From DASXMT01 sp036521415 (GTDB lineage: Bacteria > Actinomycetota > Acidimicrobiia > Acidimicrobiales > RAAP-2): DNA of 64,000 nucleotides. This document shows, piece by piece, positions 25,148 through 33,392 of the stretch (its first letter is position 1; each line of letters begins with the position of its first letter). Position numbers and translations under genes: made by a program. The stretch covers positions 1 through 64,000 of the forward strand of contig DATDHU010000071.1 in NCBI GenBank assembly GCA_036521415.1, given 5' to 3'. A model generated the notes under the pieces. The model saw nothing but the letters and a program-made list of their open reading frames with translations. It did no database searches and was not told where the DNA came from.

Positions 25148-26902
25148 TCAGCCTCTTGATTCGGCCGCCTCGGCCAGGGTCAACCACTGTTCCTCAGCTG
25201 TGTCCAGCGCCGCCTGGGCCTCGGCCAGCTCGATGCCCAGCCGGGTCATCTCCCGGTGGTCGACTGCGCCGGCCACCGCCTCGGCCACCCGGTCGCGCTG
25301 TCGTTGCAACCGGGTCATGTTCTTCTCCGCGTCGCGCAGGAGGCGGCCGACGGGGACCGGATTGCCGCCCGCATCCGGCCCCGTTGCCCTGGTCGTCCGC
25401 GGCTCACGACGCGACGGGGACGGGAGCGACCCGGCTCGACGGGCATCGCCCTGACCGACCCGGGCGACCCAGCCGGCCACGCCCCCCGCTACGGCCGACA
25501 CCCTGCCGCCGTCCTCCACCGCCACCAGGCGGTCGGTGGTCCGGTCCAGGAACGTACGGTCGTGGCTGACCACGACCAGCGCTCCCGGCCAATCCTCGAC
25601 GAAGTCCTCCAGGATCCGGAGCGTATCGAGGTCGAAGTCGTTGGTCGGCTCGTCGAGGAACAGGACGTTGGGCCGGCCGGCGATCACCAACAAGAGCTGT
25701 AGCCGCCGCCGCTCGCCACCCGACAAGGTGCCGACCCGGGCGAAGGGCAACTCGCCGGAGAACGAGAAGCGCTTCATCAGCTCGACATCGGCCAAGGAGC
25801 CCGGGGAGCGGTGCGGGCCGGCCACCAGGTCCTGCACCCGCGCCTGCAGGTCGAGCGCTGCACCTCGCTGGTCGTAATAGCCCACCACCACCGTCGGTCC
25901 GGTCTCCACCCGTCCCGTTGTGGGGCGGCGCCGTCCGGCCAGGAGATCGACCAGGGTGGACTTGCCCGACCCGTTGGCCCCCACGATGCCGAGCCGCTCG
26001 CGGCGACCCAGGGTGAGGTCGACGTCGGCGAGCACCGTGGGCCCGTCGTCGTAGTGGAACCCGACGCCGATGCACTCGATCACCTTGTCGCCCAGTCGGG
26101 GTGTGTCACCGGCGACATCGAGCTCGGTCGTCGGCACCGGGGCGTCGGGTCGGCCCCCGATGAGCCGCACCGCCGCGTCGACCCTCGCCTGCGGTTTGCG
26201 CGACCGGGCCTGCGCCCCGCGCCGGAGCCAGGCCAGCTCCCGGCGGGCCAGGTTTCTGCGGGTCAACTCAGCCGACGCGGCCCGTTCCTCCCGCTCGGCC
26301 CTGGCTTCCAGGTACGACCCGTATCCCCCGTCGTGCACGTGCGAGTGGCCCCGGTCCAGTTCGAGCATCCGGGTGGTGACCCGGTCGAGCAGATGCCGGT
26401 CGTGGGTGACCAGGACCAGGCCGCCACGGAACGAGAGCAGGCGTTGCTCGAGCCAGGCCACGGCGCCCAGGTCGAGGTGGTTGGTGGGCTCGTCCAGAAT
26501 CAGGAGATCCGCCGGGTGGGCCAGTACCCGAGCCAGCGCCACCCGCTTGGCCTGGCCACCGGAGAGCGCGGCCACATCCTCGTCGACTGACAATGCCATG
26601 CCCAGGCGGTCGAGCGCGGCGTCAGCCTCCCATCCGTCCCCGATGGCCGACCGCACCGTCCCGGCTGGCAACTCGGGCACTTGCTCGAGGAAACCGACAC
26701 GCGAGCCACGGCCTCGACGGACCTGGCCCTCCTGGGGCCGGTCCACCCCGGCCATGATCTTCAAGAGCGTCGACTTGCCCGTGCCGTTGGTGCCCACCAC
26801 CCCGATCCGGTCGCCATCGGAGACGGTGAGGGACAGGCCGTCGAACAGCACGCGGTCCACCCTGCGTACCGCTACCTGTTGCAGATCGACGAGCACAGCC
26901 AC
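25148..26902 (-). CDS. ABC-F family ATP-binding cassette protein (Uup-like)
   Basis: A 584-residue protein with two ATPase domains and no membrane segments. First cassette: Walker A GTNGTGKST (about 37-45), LSGGQAKR, LLILDEPTNHLDLG. Second: GANGSGKST, LSGGERRRLQ, VLFLDEPTNDFDLD. A linker of about 85 residues joins them, and a coiled-coil tail (about 530-580, ALDTAEEQWLTLAEAAE) resembles Uup. ABC-F proteins act on ribosomes, in translation-factor or antibiotic-protection roles; Uup is also linked to DNA structure. The start is GTG, nine bases after TACCCT, so the mRNA may have almost no leader. Confidence 0.9.
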   Translation of the reverse strand: MAVLVDLQQVAVRRVDRVLFDGLSLTVSDGDRIGVVGTNGTGKSTLLKIMAGVDRPQEGQVRRGRGSRVGFLEQVPELPAGTVRSAIGDGWEADAALDRLGMALSVDEDVAALSGGQAKRVALARVLAHPADLLILDEPTNHLDLGAVAWLEQRLLSFRGGLVLVTHDRHLLDRVTTRMLELDRGHSHVHDGGYGSYLEARAEREERAASAELTRRNLARRELAWLRRGAQARSRKPQARVDAAVRLIGGRPDAPVPTTELDVAGDTPRLGDKVIECIGVGFHYDDGPTVLADVDLTLGRRERLGIVGANGSGKSTLVDLLAGRRRPTTGRVETGPTVVVGYYDQRGAALDLQARVQDLVAGPHRSPGSLADVELMKRFSFSGELPFARVGTLSGGERRRLQLLLVIAGRPNVLFLDEPTNDFDLDTLRILEDFVEDWPGALVVVSHDRTFLDRTTDRLVAVEDGGRVSAVAGGVAGWVARVGQGDARRAGSLPSPSRREPRTTRATGPDAGGNPVPVGRLLRDAEKNMTRLQRQRDRVAEAVAGAVDHREMTRLGIELAEAQAALDTAEEQWLTLAEAAESRG

Positions 26903-27083
26903 GAGTCGCCCAGGGTACCGGTCTCTGCGCCGAGCGCGACCTTGCCTCCGTGCCAGCAGCGGCCGACCGCCCGGCGACCATCAGTCGAACTCGACCAGGC
27001 CGGCCTTCGGGATCGACGGCACCCGATGACTTCGAGCCGCTGGTCACGTCAGAATTGTGGGCATGAAAGGAGGAACGGCGAGT

Positions 27084-27785
27084 TTGAAGACCTTCGTATT
27101 GATCCACGGTGCTGGGTCCGACTCTTGGTATTGGCACTTGGTCGCTCCCGAGCTGCAGGCTCGGGGCCTCGATGTCGTCACGCCCGACCTGCCCGCCGGG
27201 GACGACTCGGCCGGGCTCGCCGAGTACGCCGACACGGTGGTCGACGCCATCGGCAGCCGGACCGACCTCGTGGTGGTGGCCCAGTCGTTGGCCGGGTTCA
27301 CCGCCCCACTGGTCTGTGACCGTGTACCGGTCGGCATGTTGATCCTGGTGGCGGCGATGGTGCCGCGGCCCGGAGAGTCGCCCGGGGACTGGTGGGCCAA
27401 CACCGGCTACGAACAAGCCAAGCGAGAGAACGACGAACGTGATGGCCGACCTACCGACGGCGAATTCGACCCGATGGTGACCTTTTTCCATGACGTGCCA
27501 CCCGGGGTCGTCGCCCAGGCGATGGGCCATGAGGTCGTCCAGTCCGGTACCCCGTTCGAAAAGCCGTGGCCGCTCGAGGCGTGGCCGGACGTGCCCACCC
27601 GGTTCCTCCTCTGCCGGCAGGACCGCTTCTTCCCGGCCGAGTTCCTGCGCCGGGTGGTGCGACAGCGTTTGAGCATCAGGCCGGACGAGATGGACAGCGG
27701 CCACCTGCCTGCGCTCAGTCACCCGAAGGAGCTCGCCGGTCGTCTCGAGGCCTACGCGACATCGGTCGAAGGCACTCCCGCGTGA
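27084..27785 (+). CDS. Alpha/beta hydrolase
   Basis: A 233-residue hydrolase of the EstA/HNL-like type. It starts KTFVLIHGAGSDSWYWHLVAPEL, with the oxyanion HGAG. The nucleophile elbow reads VVVAQSLAGF, with alanine where the first glycine of GxSxG is usual. The acid and histidine are likely in LLCRQDRFFP and MDSGHLPALSHP. I chose TTG 27084 because a full AAAGGAGG ribosome binding site ends ten bases before it; ATG 27063 would place that site inside the gene. Substrate unknown. Confidence 0.8.
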   Translation: MKTFVLIHGAGSDSWYWHLVAPELQARGLDVVTPDLPAGDDSAGLAEYADTVVDAIGSRTDLVVVAQSLAGFTAPLVCDRVPVGMLILVAAMVPRPGESPGDWWANTGYEQAKRENDERDGRPTDGEFDPMVTFFHDVPPGVVAQAMGHEVVQSGTPFEKPWPLEAWPDVPTRFLLCRQDRFFPAEFLRRVVRQRLSIRPDEMDSGHLPALSHPKELAGRLEAYATSVEGTPA

Positions 27786-27838
27786 GGCCCAACCCCGAGA
27801 CGAATCGCTCATCCAATGATCGAGTGTCCAGGGGTGTC

Positions 27839-27850
27839 TAATGTGCGTCC
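27839..27850 (+). promoter_or_regulatory. -10 element of a leaderless promoter
   Basis: TAATGT at 27839-27844 is followed by six bases and then the GTG start at 27851. No ribosome binding site is present, so transcription probably begins at the start codon. Confidence 0.45.
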
Positions 27851-28198
27851 GTGACCCCTCCCTCCCGCGTCTTCGAGCTCCGCACCTACCGCGCCGCCCC
27901 GGGCAAGTTCGATGCTCTCCAGGCCCGATTCCGGGACCACACCTGTGCCCTGTTCGAGAAGCACGGGTTGATTGTGGTCGGGTTCTGGACGCCCCAGGAT
28001 GGCCAGGGAGTGCCCGCCGAGACCCTCGTCTACCTCCTTGCCTTCCAAGACCGGCACGAGGCCGACGAAGCATGGTCGGCCTTCCGGGCCGACCCGGAGT
28101 GGATAAGGGCCAAGGCCGAAAGCGAGGAGCAGGGCGTGCTGACGACGGCGATCGAGTCCGTGTTCCTCACCGCCACGGACTATTCCCCGCTCAGCTGA
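27851..28198 (+). CDS. NIPSNAP family protein
   Basis: A 115-residue ferredoxin-like (dimeric alpha/beta barrel) protein. It begins RVFELRTYRAAPGKFDALQARFRDHT and continues with LIVVGFWTP and LVYLLAFQDRHEADEAWSAFRADPEW, the NIPSNAP pattern. Bacterial members are mostly uncharacterised and may be monooxygenase-like or stress proteins. The start is GTG directly after a -10 element with a six-base gap. Confidence 0.82.
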   Translation: MTPPSRVFELRTYRAAPGKFDALQARFRDHTCALFEKHGLIVVGFWTPQDGQGVPAETLVYLLAFQDRHEADEAWSAFRADPEWIRAKAESEEQGVLTTAIESVFLTATDYSPLS

Positions 28199-28262
28199 GG
28201 CTGGTGGCCGCAGCTCGTCGCTCGCCAGGGACATCGCGGGCAGCGAGTGGCAGGATGGTGCC

Positions 28263-28475
28263 ATGACTCAATCATGGAAGAGCATCCCGGTGTCGGAAGT
28301 TCGAGTGGGCGACCGAGTCCGGCTCGAGTCAGGAGCAGAAGTGCTCGTCTCGAGGATCGAGCCCAGGTTCATGGGCATGGACACCATGGTCGCCTTCATC
28401 GAGGACACGCCGACCCGGTGGTACAAGCAGCCCCTTCCCCAGAGCGGCGACGTCGAGGTCGTGCGGGCGGGCTGA
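28263..28475 (+). CDS. Small conserved hypothetical protein
   Basis: A 70-residue protein, beta-rich, reading SWKSIPVSEVRVGDRVRLESGAEVLVSRIEP. The VGDRVRL and EVLVSRIEP segments suggest a small beta-barrel, perhaps nucleic-acid or ligand binding. I cannot assign a function. A CAGGAT hexamer ends exactly six bases before the ATG, suggesting a leaderless start. It is followed 13 bases later by a hydrolase gene and may be co-transcribed with it. Confidence 0.65.
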   Translation: MTQSWKSIPVSEVRVGDRVRLESGAEVLVSRIEPRFMGMDTMVAFIEDTPTRWYKQPLPQSGDVEVVRAG

Positions 28476-28488
28476 ACGGGGGACCGGA

Positions 28489-29265
28489 GTGGAGATAGCC
28501 CGATCGGCCGATGGCACCGGAATCGCCATCGACCGATACGGAGAGGGACCCCCGCTCGTCCTGGTCGTCGGGGCCTTTTGGGATCGATCGACGCCGAGCG
28601 CCTTGGCCGCCAAGCTGGCGCCCGAGTTCACCGTGTTCTCCTACGATCGCCGGGGGCGCGGGGAGAGCGGCGACACCGCCCCCTACGCCGTCGGCCGTGA
28701 GATCGAGGACCTCGGGTCGGTCATCGGGGTCGCCGGTGGCTCCGCCTTTGTCTACGGGCACTCGTCGGGAGCCGTGCTGGCACTCGAAGCCACCGCCCGG
28801 GGCCTCCCGGTCACGAAGTTGGCGGTCTACGAGCCCCCGTACATCATCGAGGGCACTCGAGCCCGATCCGCCACCCTGGCCGCTCGCGTGAGCGAGCTGC
28901 TCGCCTCCGGCCGGCGGAGCGAGGCGGCCGAGCTGTTCCTGGTCGAGGGGCCCGGGTTGCCGCCGGAGGTCCTGGCCGCGATGAAGGTGGGACCCACGTG
29001 GTCGCGGTTCGAGGCGATTGCCCACACCCTCCCCTACGACCTGGCCATCTGTGGCGATCAGGTCGTCCCGGCCGACCGCTTGGCCACCATCGGGGTGGCG
29101 ACCCTCGCCCTCAGCGGCGGTGACAGCGCCCGATGGGCCGGCGAGGCCGTCGATGCCGTCGCCCGGGCGATCCCGGGGAGCGAGCGCCGTGTGCTCGACG
29201 GCCAGACCCATGGGGTGGCCGATGACGTCCTGGGCCCCGTGCTGGGAGAGTTCTTCCTTCGCTGA
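28489..29265 (+). CDS. Alpha/beta hydrolase
   Basis: A 258-residue hydrolase. The fold opens with GTGIAIDRYGEGPPLVLVVGAFWD and VFSYDRRGRGESGD. The nucleophile elbow is VYGHSSGAVLALEA (Ser in GHSSG). A catalytic acid is likely in LALSGGDSARW and the histidine in DGQTHGVADDVLGP. This arrangement is common among actinobacterial esterase-like proteins of unknown substrate. The start is GTG with GGAG overlapping it closely; the preceding small gene is 13 bases upstream. Confidence 0.83.
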   Translation: MEIARSADGTGIAIDRYGEGPPLVLVVGAFWDRSTPSALAAKLAPEFTVFSYDRRGRGESGDTAPYAVGREIEDLGSVIGVAGGSAFVYGHSSGAVLALEATARGLPVTKLAVYEPPYIIEGTRARSATLAARVSELLASGRRSEAAELFLVEGPGLPPEVLAAMKVGPTWSRFEAIAHTLPYDLAICGDQVVPADRLATIGVATLALSGGDSARWAGEAVDAVARAIPGSERRVLDGQTHGVADDVLGPVLGEFFLR

Positions 29266-29436
29266 TCGGCTAGCCATCGGGCGTTGATTGGCTTGCCGTC
29301 CGGCGCTGATCGCCACCACATCAGGAATCATCGGGCCGATCGTCGTGGCGCTGCACCCCCGGTGAACTGGGAGTGCAGCGGAACGGGGTCGGCCGGTCCG
29401 TCTCGACCACTCCTCCCGACCGGCGGCCCGGGCATT

Positions 29437-30195
29437 TTGAGGGTACGATGCCCCATCAGCCCTCTCGGTAGCCACCGACGGCCACTGCGGGCGCTGAGCT
29501 TCTCAGACCACCCCGACGGGCACGCCGGCTCTGTACTGCACCTCCCCTCCCCGCGGCACGTGCTCTGGCACGCGATGCCCGTTGTGTTGGAGGCCGTTGT
29601 GGCGCCTCTCGCCGCCTACTACCTCATGCTGTTGTTCGCCGGGTTCCGCGGCGCGTTGATCGGCGCCCTGGCCTGGTCCTATCTGATCGTGGGGCGCCGG
29701 CTCGTGCGCCATCAGCGAGTATCGACGCTCCTGATAGTGGGAACGGCCCTCCTGACGCTGCGGACGTTCATCTCCTTCGTCACCGGAAGTGCCTTTCTGT
29801 ATTTCATCCAGCCGACCGCGAGCACATTCCTCGCCTCGCTCGCCCTGGTGGGCTCGGCCCTCCTGGGCCGGCCCTTCACCCAGCGCTTCACCCACGACTT
29901 CTGTCCCCTGACCCCCGAATTGCTCGCCCGGCCGACCGTTCACCGCTTCTTCGTGCGCGTGTCGTTTTTGTGGGCAACGGTCTTGTTCCTGAACGGTGCC
30001 GTCGTACTCTTCCTCCTGCTGACCGAGTCAGTGGGCGCCTTCGCCGTGGAGCGCAGCGGCATCTCGGTGTCGCTGACCGCCGTCGCCATCGCCCTCTCGG
30101 TGATCTGGTTCGCGCGGAGCATGCGACGAGACGGTGTCACCGTCCACTTCGGGAGACCGAGACGGCTGGCACCGGCAGCCCTTCCGGCTCCGTAG
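29437..30195 (+). CDS. VC0807-like integral membrane protein
   Basis: A membrane protein of about 250 residues. Homology-like sequence starts at LPSPRHVLWHAMPVVLEAVVAPLAAYYLML and continues with six or so hydrophobic helices, including ALAWSYLIVGRRLV and RTFISFVTGSAFLYFIQPT, and a C-terminal RSMRRDGVTVHFGRPRR tail. The family has no known function. The start is unresolved: TTG 29284, TTG 29437, GTG 29560 and ATG 29575 are all in frame and none has a good ribosome binding site; I use 29437 for length. Residues upstream of about 29530 are Arg/Pro-rich and may be non-coding. Confidence 0.65.
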   Translation: MRVRCPISPLGSHRRPLRALSFSDHPDGHAGSVLHLPSPRHVLWHAMPVVLEAVVAPLAAYYLMLLFAGFRGALIGALAWSYLIVGRRLVRHQRVSTLLIVGTALLTLRTFISFVTGSAFLYFIQPTASTFLASLALVGSALLGRPFTQRFTHDFCPLTPELLARPTVHRFFVRVSFLWATVLFLNGAVVLFLLLTESVGAFAVERSGISVSLTAVAIALSVIWFARSMRRDGVTVHFGRPRRLAPAALPAP

Positions 30196-30294
30196 GCGGT
30201 ATCCGGCCGCTTGGCGGCCCCTGGCCCACAGGCGGCCCCTGAGCCCGGCGAGCCTGCATCGCATCCGCTGCCGCCATCGGAAATACTGTCCGAC

Positions 30295-30759
30295 ATGGAC
30301 AATCTCAACCACTCGGCGTCGATCATCGTTTCCTGCTCGGCCGACGACCTCTACGACATGGTCTCGGACGTGACGAGGATGGGCGAATGGAGCCCGGTCT
30401 GCCGGGCCTGTTGGTGGGACGACGGCGAGACGCCACGGGTGGGCGCCTGGTTCACCGGGCGCAACGAACTGCCCGACCGTACCTGGGAGACGCGATCCGA
30501 GGTCGCGGTGGCCGAGCCCGGCCGGGAGTTCACCTGGGTCGTCGGTGGCAGGTTTGCCCGCTGGGGCTACACGTTCGAGCCGGTCGCCGAGGGAACGAAG
30601 GTGACCGAGTCCTGGGAGTTCCTTCCCGACGGCATCGCCATGTTCGAGGAGCGGTTCGGTGCGGACGCCCAGGCCCAGATCCAACTGCGCGTCGACGCTG
30701 CGCACCACGGGATCCCGGCCACCCTGGCCGCCCTCAAGTCGACGGCCGAATCGGCATGA
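30295..30759 (+). CDS. SRPBCC family protein
   Basis: A 154-residue START-like protein. It shows the usual pattern ASIIVSCSADDLYDMVSDVTRMGEWSPVCRACWW, then beta strands and a long C-terminal helix (QIQLRVDAAHHGIPATLAALKSTAE). Such proteins bind or act on hydrophobic molecules such as polyketides or lipids. ATG 30295 is preceded by TACTGT five bases upstream and no ribosome binding site; a longer in-frame start would add 28 residues that do not fit the family. Confidence 0.8.
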   Translation: MDNLNHSASIIVSCSADDLYDMVSDVTRMGEWSPVCRACWWDDGETPRVGAWFTGRNELPDRTWETRSEVAVAEPGREFTWVVGGRFARWGYTFEPVAEGTKVTESWEFLPDGIAMFEERFGADAQAQIQLRVDAAHHGIPATLAALKSTAESA

Positions 30760-30837
30760 GGGCACCAGGATGACCGCGCCGAACGCCTGACCGGGCCAAC
30801 AAGCTGACCAGGCCACACGAGCGCGTTCAGCCGTCCA

Positions 30838-31590
30838 TCAGGCGTACATCAGGGATCCCGGCGTGGTCAGCAACTCGCCGGTCTCGAGCCAGGTCTTGAG
30901 GCCGGAGAGGATCATCGGCCAGCCGCCGTAGAGCTCGTCGTTTGCGTCCTCGCGGAGCTCGTCGTGGGTGACGGTAAGGCGGCAGGAGTCGGCCACGGGC
31001 TCGATCTCCCAGGTGATCCGGGTGGCGCCCTCGCTCTCTACCGCGTCGTTCCAGAGGGCGGTCATCCTCTGGACCAGCCGGCGGGGCGGGTCGACCTCGA
31101 GGTTCTCGCCCTTGCCGAGGAGCACCCCGGCCTCGGGATGGCCCATCTCGAAGTGCGACCCCGGTGTCCAGTCCGATGTGATCCCGGCGCCGAAGTTGTA
31201 CTTGCTCCTGATCGCCGGGTCGGTGATCGCCTCCCAGAGGCGCTCGGGGGTGGTGCGGATATAGATCTCGAAAACCTTCTCCATGGGACTCTCCAGACTG
31301 TGCTTGAGGCCGCTGAGCGCAGCGGCCCACGGCTCGGCGTACTTGCTCACCCACCGGTCGTGGACGAGCCGGATCGGGACCGGGTTCAAGAAATGGAGCT
31401 TCTCGCGGCCGCGCCGCTTGGAGACCACCAGCCCCGCCTCCTCGAGCTGCTTGAGGTGCTTCATCACGCCGAAGCGAGTCATCGCGAAGCGCTCCTCGAG
31501 CGAACTCAACGTCTGCCCGTCCTCGGCGAAGAGCTCGTCGAGCAAACTCCTCCGGGTCGGATCGGCGAGGGCCTTGAACACTGCATCCAC
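30838..31590 (-). CDS. ArsR-type regulator fused to SRPBCC/AHSA1 domain
   Basis: A 250-residue fusion. Residues 1-90 are an ArsR winged helix (VFKALADPTRRSLLDELF, LSSLEERFAMTRFGVMKHLKQLEEAGLVVSKR wing). Residues about 105-245 are an AHSA1/SRPBCC ligand-binding domain (EKVFEIYIRTTPERLWEAITDPAIRSKY). The fusion likely senses a hydrophobic molecule and controls nearby genes. The start is GTG 31590, exactly six bases after TATCAT with TTGACA upstream, so the mRNA should be leaderless; the ATG at 31600 is out of frame. It is divergent from a DGPF/ECF42 pair. Confidence 0.85.
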   Translation of the reverse strand: MDAVFKALADPTRRSLLDELFAEDGQTLSSLEERFAMTRFGVMKHLKQLEEAGLVVSKRRGREKLHFLNPVPIRLVHDRWVSKYAEPWAAALSGLKHSLESPMEKVFEIYIRTTPERLWEAITDPAIRSKYNFGAGITSDWTPGSHFEMGHPEAGVLLGKGENLEVDPPRRLVQRMTALWNDAVESEGATRITWEIEPVADSCRLTVTHDELREDANDELYGGWPMILSGLKTWLETGELLTTPGSLMYA

Positions 31591-31596
31591 AGGTGC

Positions 31597-31626
31597 ATGA
31601 TAGGTGACTCTTTGGTCACGTGTCAA
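31597..31626 (-). promoter_or_regulatory. Leaderless promoter of the ArsR-SRPBCC gene with operator
   Basis: On the minus strand, TTGACA (31626-31621), an 18-base spacer and TATCAT (31602-31597) make a near-consensus promoter. The start codon GTG follows the -10 element after six bases. The spacer holds the inverted repeat GTGAC-N6-GTCAC (31604-31619), ideally placed for autorepression. Confidence 0.65.
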
Positions 31627-31663
31627 GCCCGAGTCGACAGATCGCGCTGATGCTCTCGAGTTG

Positions 31664-31677
31664 CCGGAAATTTCCGG
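31664..31677. promoter_or_regulatory. Perfect 14-base palindrome CCGGAAATTTCCGG
   Basis: A perfect palindrome in the gap between the ArsR-SRPBCC gene and the DGPF gene, 38 bases upstream of the -35 element of the former and 8 bases before the TGTCGA at 31686. Its position suggests a binding site for a dimeric regulator, but which one is unknown. Confidence 0.4.
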
Positions 31678-31685
31678 GGCCGGGG

Positions 31686-31712
31686 TGTCGATCCGGCTCC
31701 GTCCCGTTCGTA
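31686..31712 (+). promoter_or_regulatory. Candidate ECF42-type promoter
   Basis: TGTCGA at 31686-31691 is followed after 17 bases by CGTA at 31709-31712, about 50 bases before the DGPF gene. TGTCGA is the -35 element I recall being reported for ECF42 sigma factors, which are encoded two genes downstream; this would make the operon self-activated. The -10 match is weak. Confidence 0.35.
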
Positions 31713-31764
31713 GTGACAATGTTGGGCCGGTGCCGAGCCGGCCCCCGTCGCGAGGAGATCCGTC

Positions 31765-32121
31765 ATGAAGCAGTACCTGTTGTCGGTGCACATGGTCGAA
31801 GGCGAGGAGACCCCCGCACCCGAGGTGATACAGGGGGCCTACGAGAGGGTTGATGCCTTCAACAAGCTGCTACAGGCCGAGGGCGCCTGGGTGTTCGCCG
31901 GTGGCCTCCACCCGCCGACCACCGCGACCGTCGTCCAGATCCGAGACGGTGACATCCTCACCACCGACGGCCCGTTCGCCGAGACCAAGGAGCAGCTGGG
32001 CGGGTTCTGGGTCATTTCGGTCGAGGACCTCGATGCCGCCCTGGCCTGGGCAGCCCAGGCCACGAGGGCCTGCGCTGGCCCCGTCGAGGTGCGCCCGTTT
32101 CAAGATGAGCCGGAGGAGTAG
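31765..32121 (+). CDS. YCII/DGPF domain protein
   Basis: A 118-residue YCII-related protein. The family motif DGPF is present in ILTTDGPFAETKEQLGGFWVI, after KQYLLSVHMVEG and GGLHPP. DGPF proteins are the conserved genomic partners of ECF42 sigma factors and are thought to signal to them or to be under their control; the chemistry is unknown. GAGGAG lies upstream of the ATG. The sigma gene begins nine bases downstream. Confidence 0.9.
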   Translation: MKQYLLSVHMVEGEETPAPEVIQGAYERVDAFNKLLQAEGAWVFAGGLHPPTTATVVQIRDGDILTTDGPFAETKEQLGGFWVISVEDLDAALAWAAQATRACAGPVEVRPFQDEPEE

Positions 32122-32130
32122 GACCCTCCG

Positions 32131-33354
32131 GTGGCTGTTGGCGTCGGCGAGATCGAACGGCACTTCCGGGCCGAGTACGGCCGGACGGTGGCCGCCCTCA
32201 TCCGATCCTTCGGCGACATCGACCTGGCCGAAGAGGCAGTGCAGGACGCGTTCGTGGTGGCCATCGACCGGTGGCCCGACCGAGGCGTCCCGCCGAACCC
32301 CGGGGCGTGGATCACCACCACGGCCCGGAACGGTGCCATCGACCGGCTCCGACGGGAGGCCTCACGCCCGGACCGCCAGGCCCAGGCCGCCCCACTCCAC
32401 CAACGGCACGAGCCCCCCGAGCCGGTGGGACCGGTGAAAGACGATCGGTTGCGGCTGATCTTCACCTGCTGTCATCCCGCCCTGGCTCACCCCGCCCAGG
32501 TGGCGTTGACCCTGCGCCTCCTGGGCGGGCTCCAGACCCACGAGATCGCCCGAGCCTTCCTGGTACCAGAGACGACCATGGCTCAGCGGCTGGTCCGGGC
32601 GAAGGGGAAGATCAAAGCGGCGGGCATCCCCTATCGCATCCCCAACGATTCCGACCTCCCCGAGCGGCTCGGCGCAGTCCTGTCCGTGGTGTATCTCATC
32701 TTCAACGAGGGCTATGCGGCCACCGGCGGCGACGCCCTCGTGCGCGAGGACCTCTGTACCGAGGCGATCCGGTTGGCACGACTGCTGGCCGAGTTGCTGC
32801 CCGACGAGCCGGAGGTGTTCGGGCTGCTGGCGCTGTTGCTGTTGAACCACTCGCGGAGCGCGGCCCGCACGGCCCCCGACGGTTCGCTGGTCGTCCTGCC
32901 CAGCCAGGACCGAACCCTGTGGGATCAGGCGCTCATCCGAGAGGGCCAGGCATTGGTACGCGCCTCTCTTCGCCGGAACATGCCCGGCCCGTACCAGATC
33001 CAGGCGGCCATCAGCGCCGTCCACAGTGACGCAGCTACCGCCGAGGACACCGAGTGGGTCCAGATCCTCCAGCTCTACGACCAGCTGATGGGCCTGGCGC
33101 CCACGCCGTTGGTCGAGCTCAATCGGGCCGTGGCCGTCGCCGAGGTCGACGGGCCCAATGCGGGCCTCGCCGTCGTCGACCGCCTCGACCTGGGCCATTA
33201 CTACCTCTTCCACGCCACCCGTGCCGACCTGCTCCAACGGGTCGGCCGCGCCGCCGACGCGTCCGATGCCTACAGCGCCGCGCTGGCCATCGCCACCAAC
33301 CCGGCCGAGCGCCAGTTCTTGGAACTGCGCCGCCAGGCATCTGCCAGGGGATGA
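32131..33354 (+). CDS. ECF42-group RNA polymerase sigma factor
   Basis: A 407-residue extracytoplasmic-function sigma factor. Region 2 is at about 10-75 (IRSFGDIDLAEEAVQDAFVVAIDRWP, NPGAWITTTARNGAIDRLRR) and region 4 at about 110-165 (VALTLRLLGGLQTHEIARAFLVPETTMAQRLVRAKGKI). A C-terminal extension of about 220 residues, helical and TPR-like (LYDQLMGLAPTPLVELNRAVAVAEVDG), is characteristic of ECF42 and probably regulates activity in place of an anti-sigma factor. The start is GTG with GGAGGAG upstream, inside the end of the DGPF gene. It ends close to a convergent lipoprotein gene. Confidence 0.92.
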   Translation: MAVGVGEIERHFRAEYGRTVAALIRSFGDIDLAEEAVQDAFVVAIDRWPDRGVPPNPGAWITTTARNGAIDRLRREASRPDRQAQAAPLHQRHEPPEPVGPVKDDRLRLIFTCCHPALAHPAQVALTLRLLGGLQTHEIARAFLVPETTMAQRLVRAKGKIKAAGIPYRIPNDSDLPERLGAVLSVVYLIFNEGYAATGGDALVREDLCTEAIRLARLLAELLPDEPEVFGLLALLLLNHSRSAARTAPDGSLVVLPSQDRTLWDQALIREGQALVRASLRRNMPGPYQIQAAISAVHSDAATAEDTEWVQILQLYDQLMGLAPTPLVELNRAVAVAEVDGPNAGLAVVDRLDLGHYYLFHATRADLLQRVGRAADASDAYSAALAIATNPAERQFLELRRQASARG

Positions 33355-33392
33355 ACCTGGGCCCACATTCGGACGAGGGCCTCGGAGGGGGA

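Noticed and set aside
30775..30810. Direct repeat CTGACCGGGCC/CTGACCAGGCC between two convergent genes
   Set aside because: Too short and imperfect to separate from chance in GC-rich DNA; no stable hairpin.
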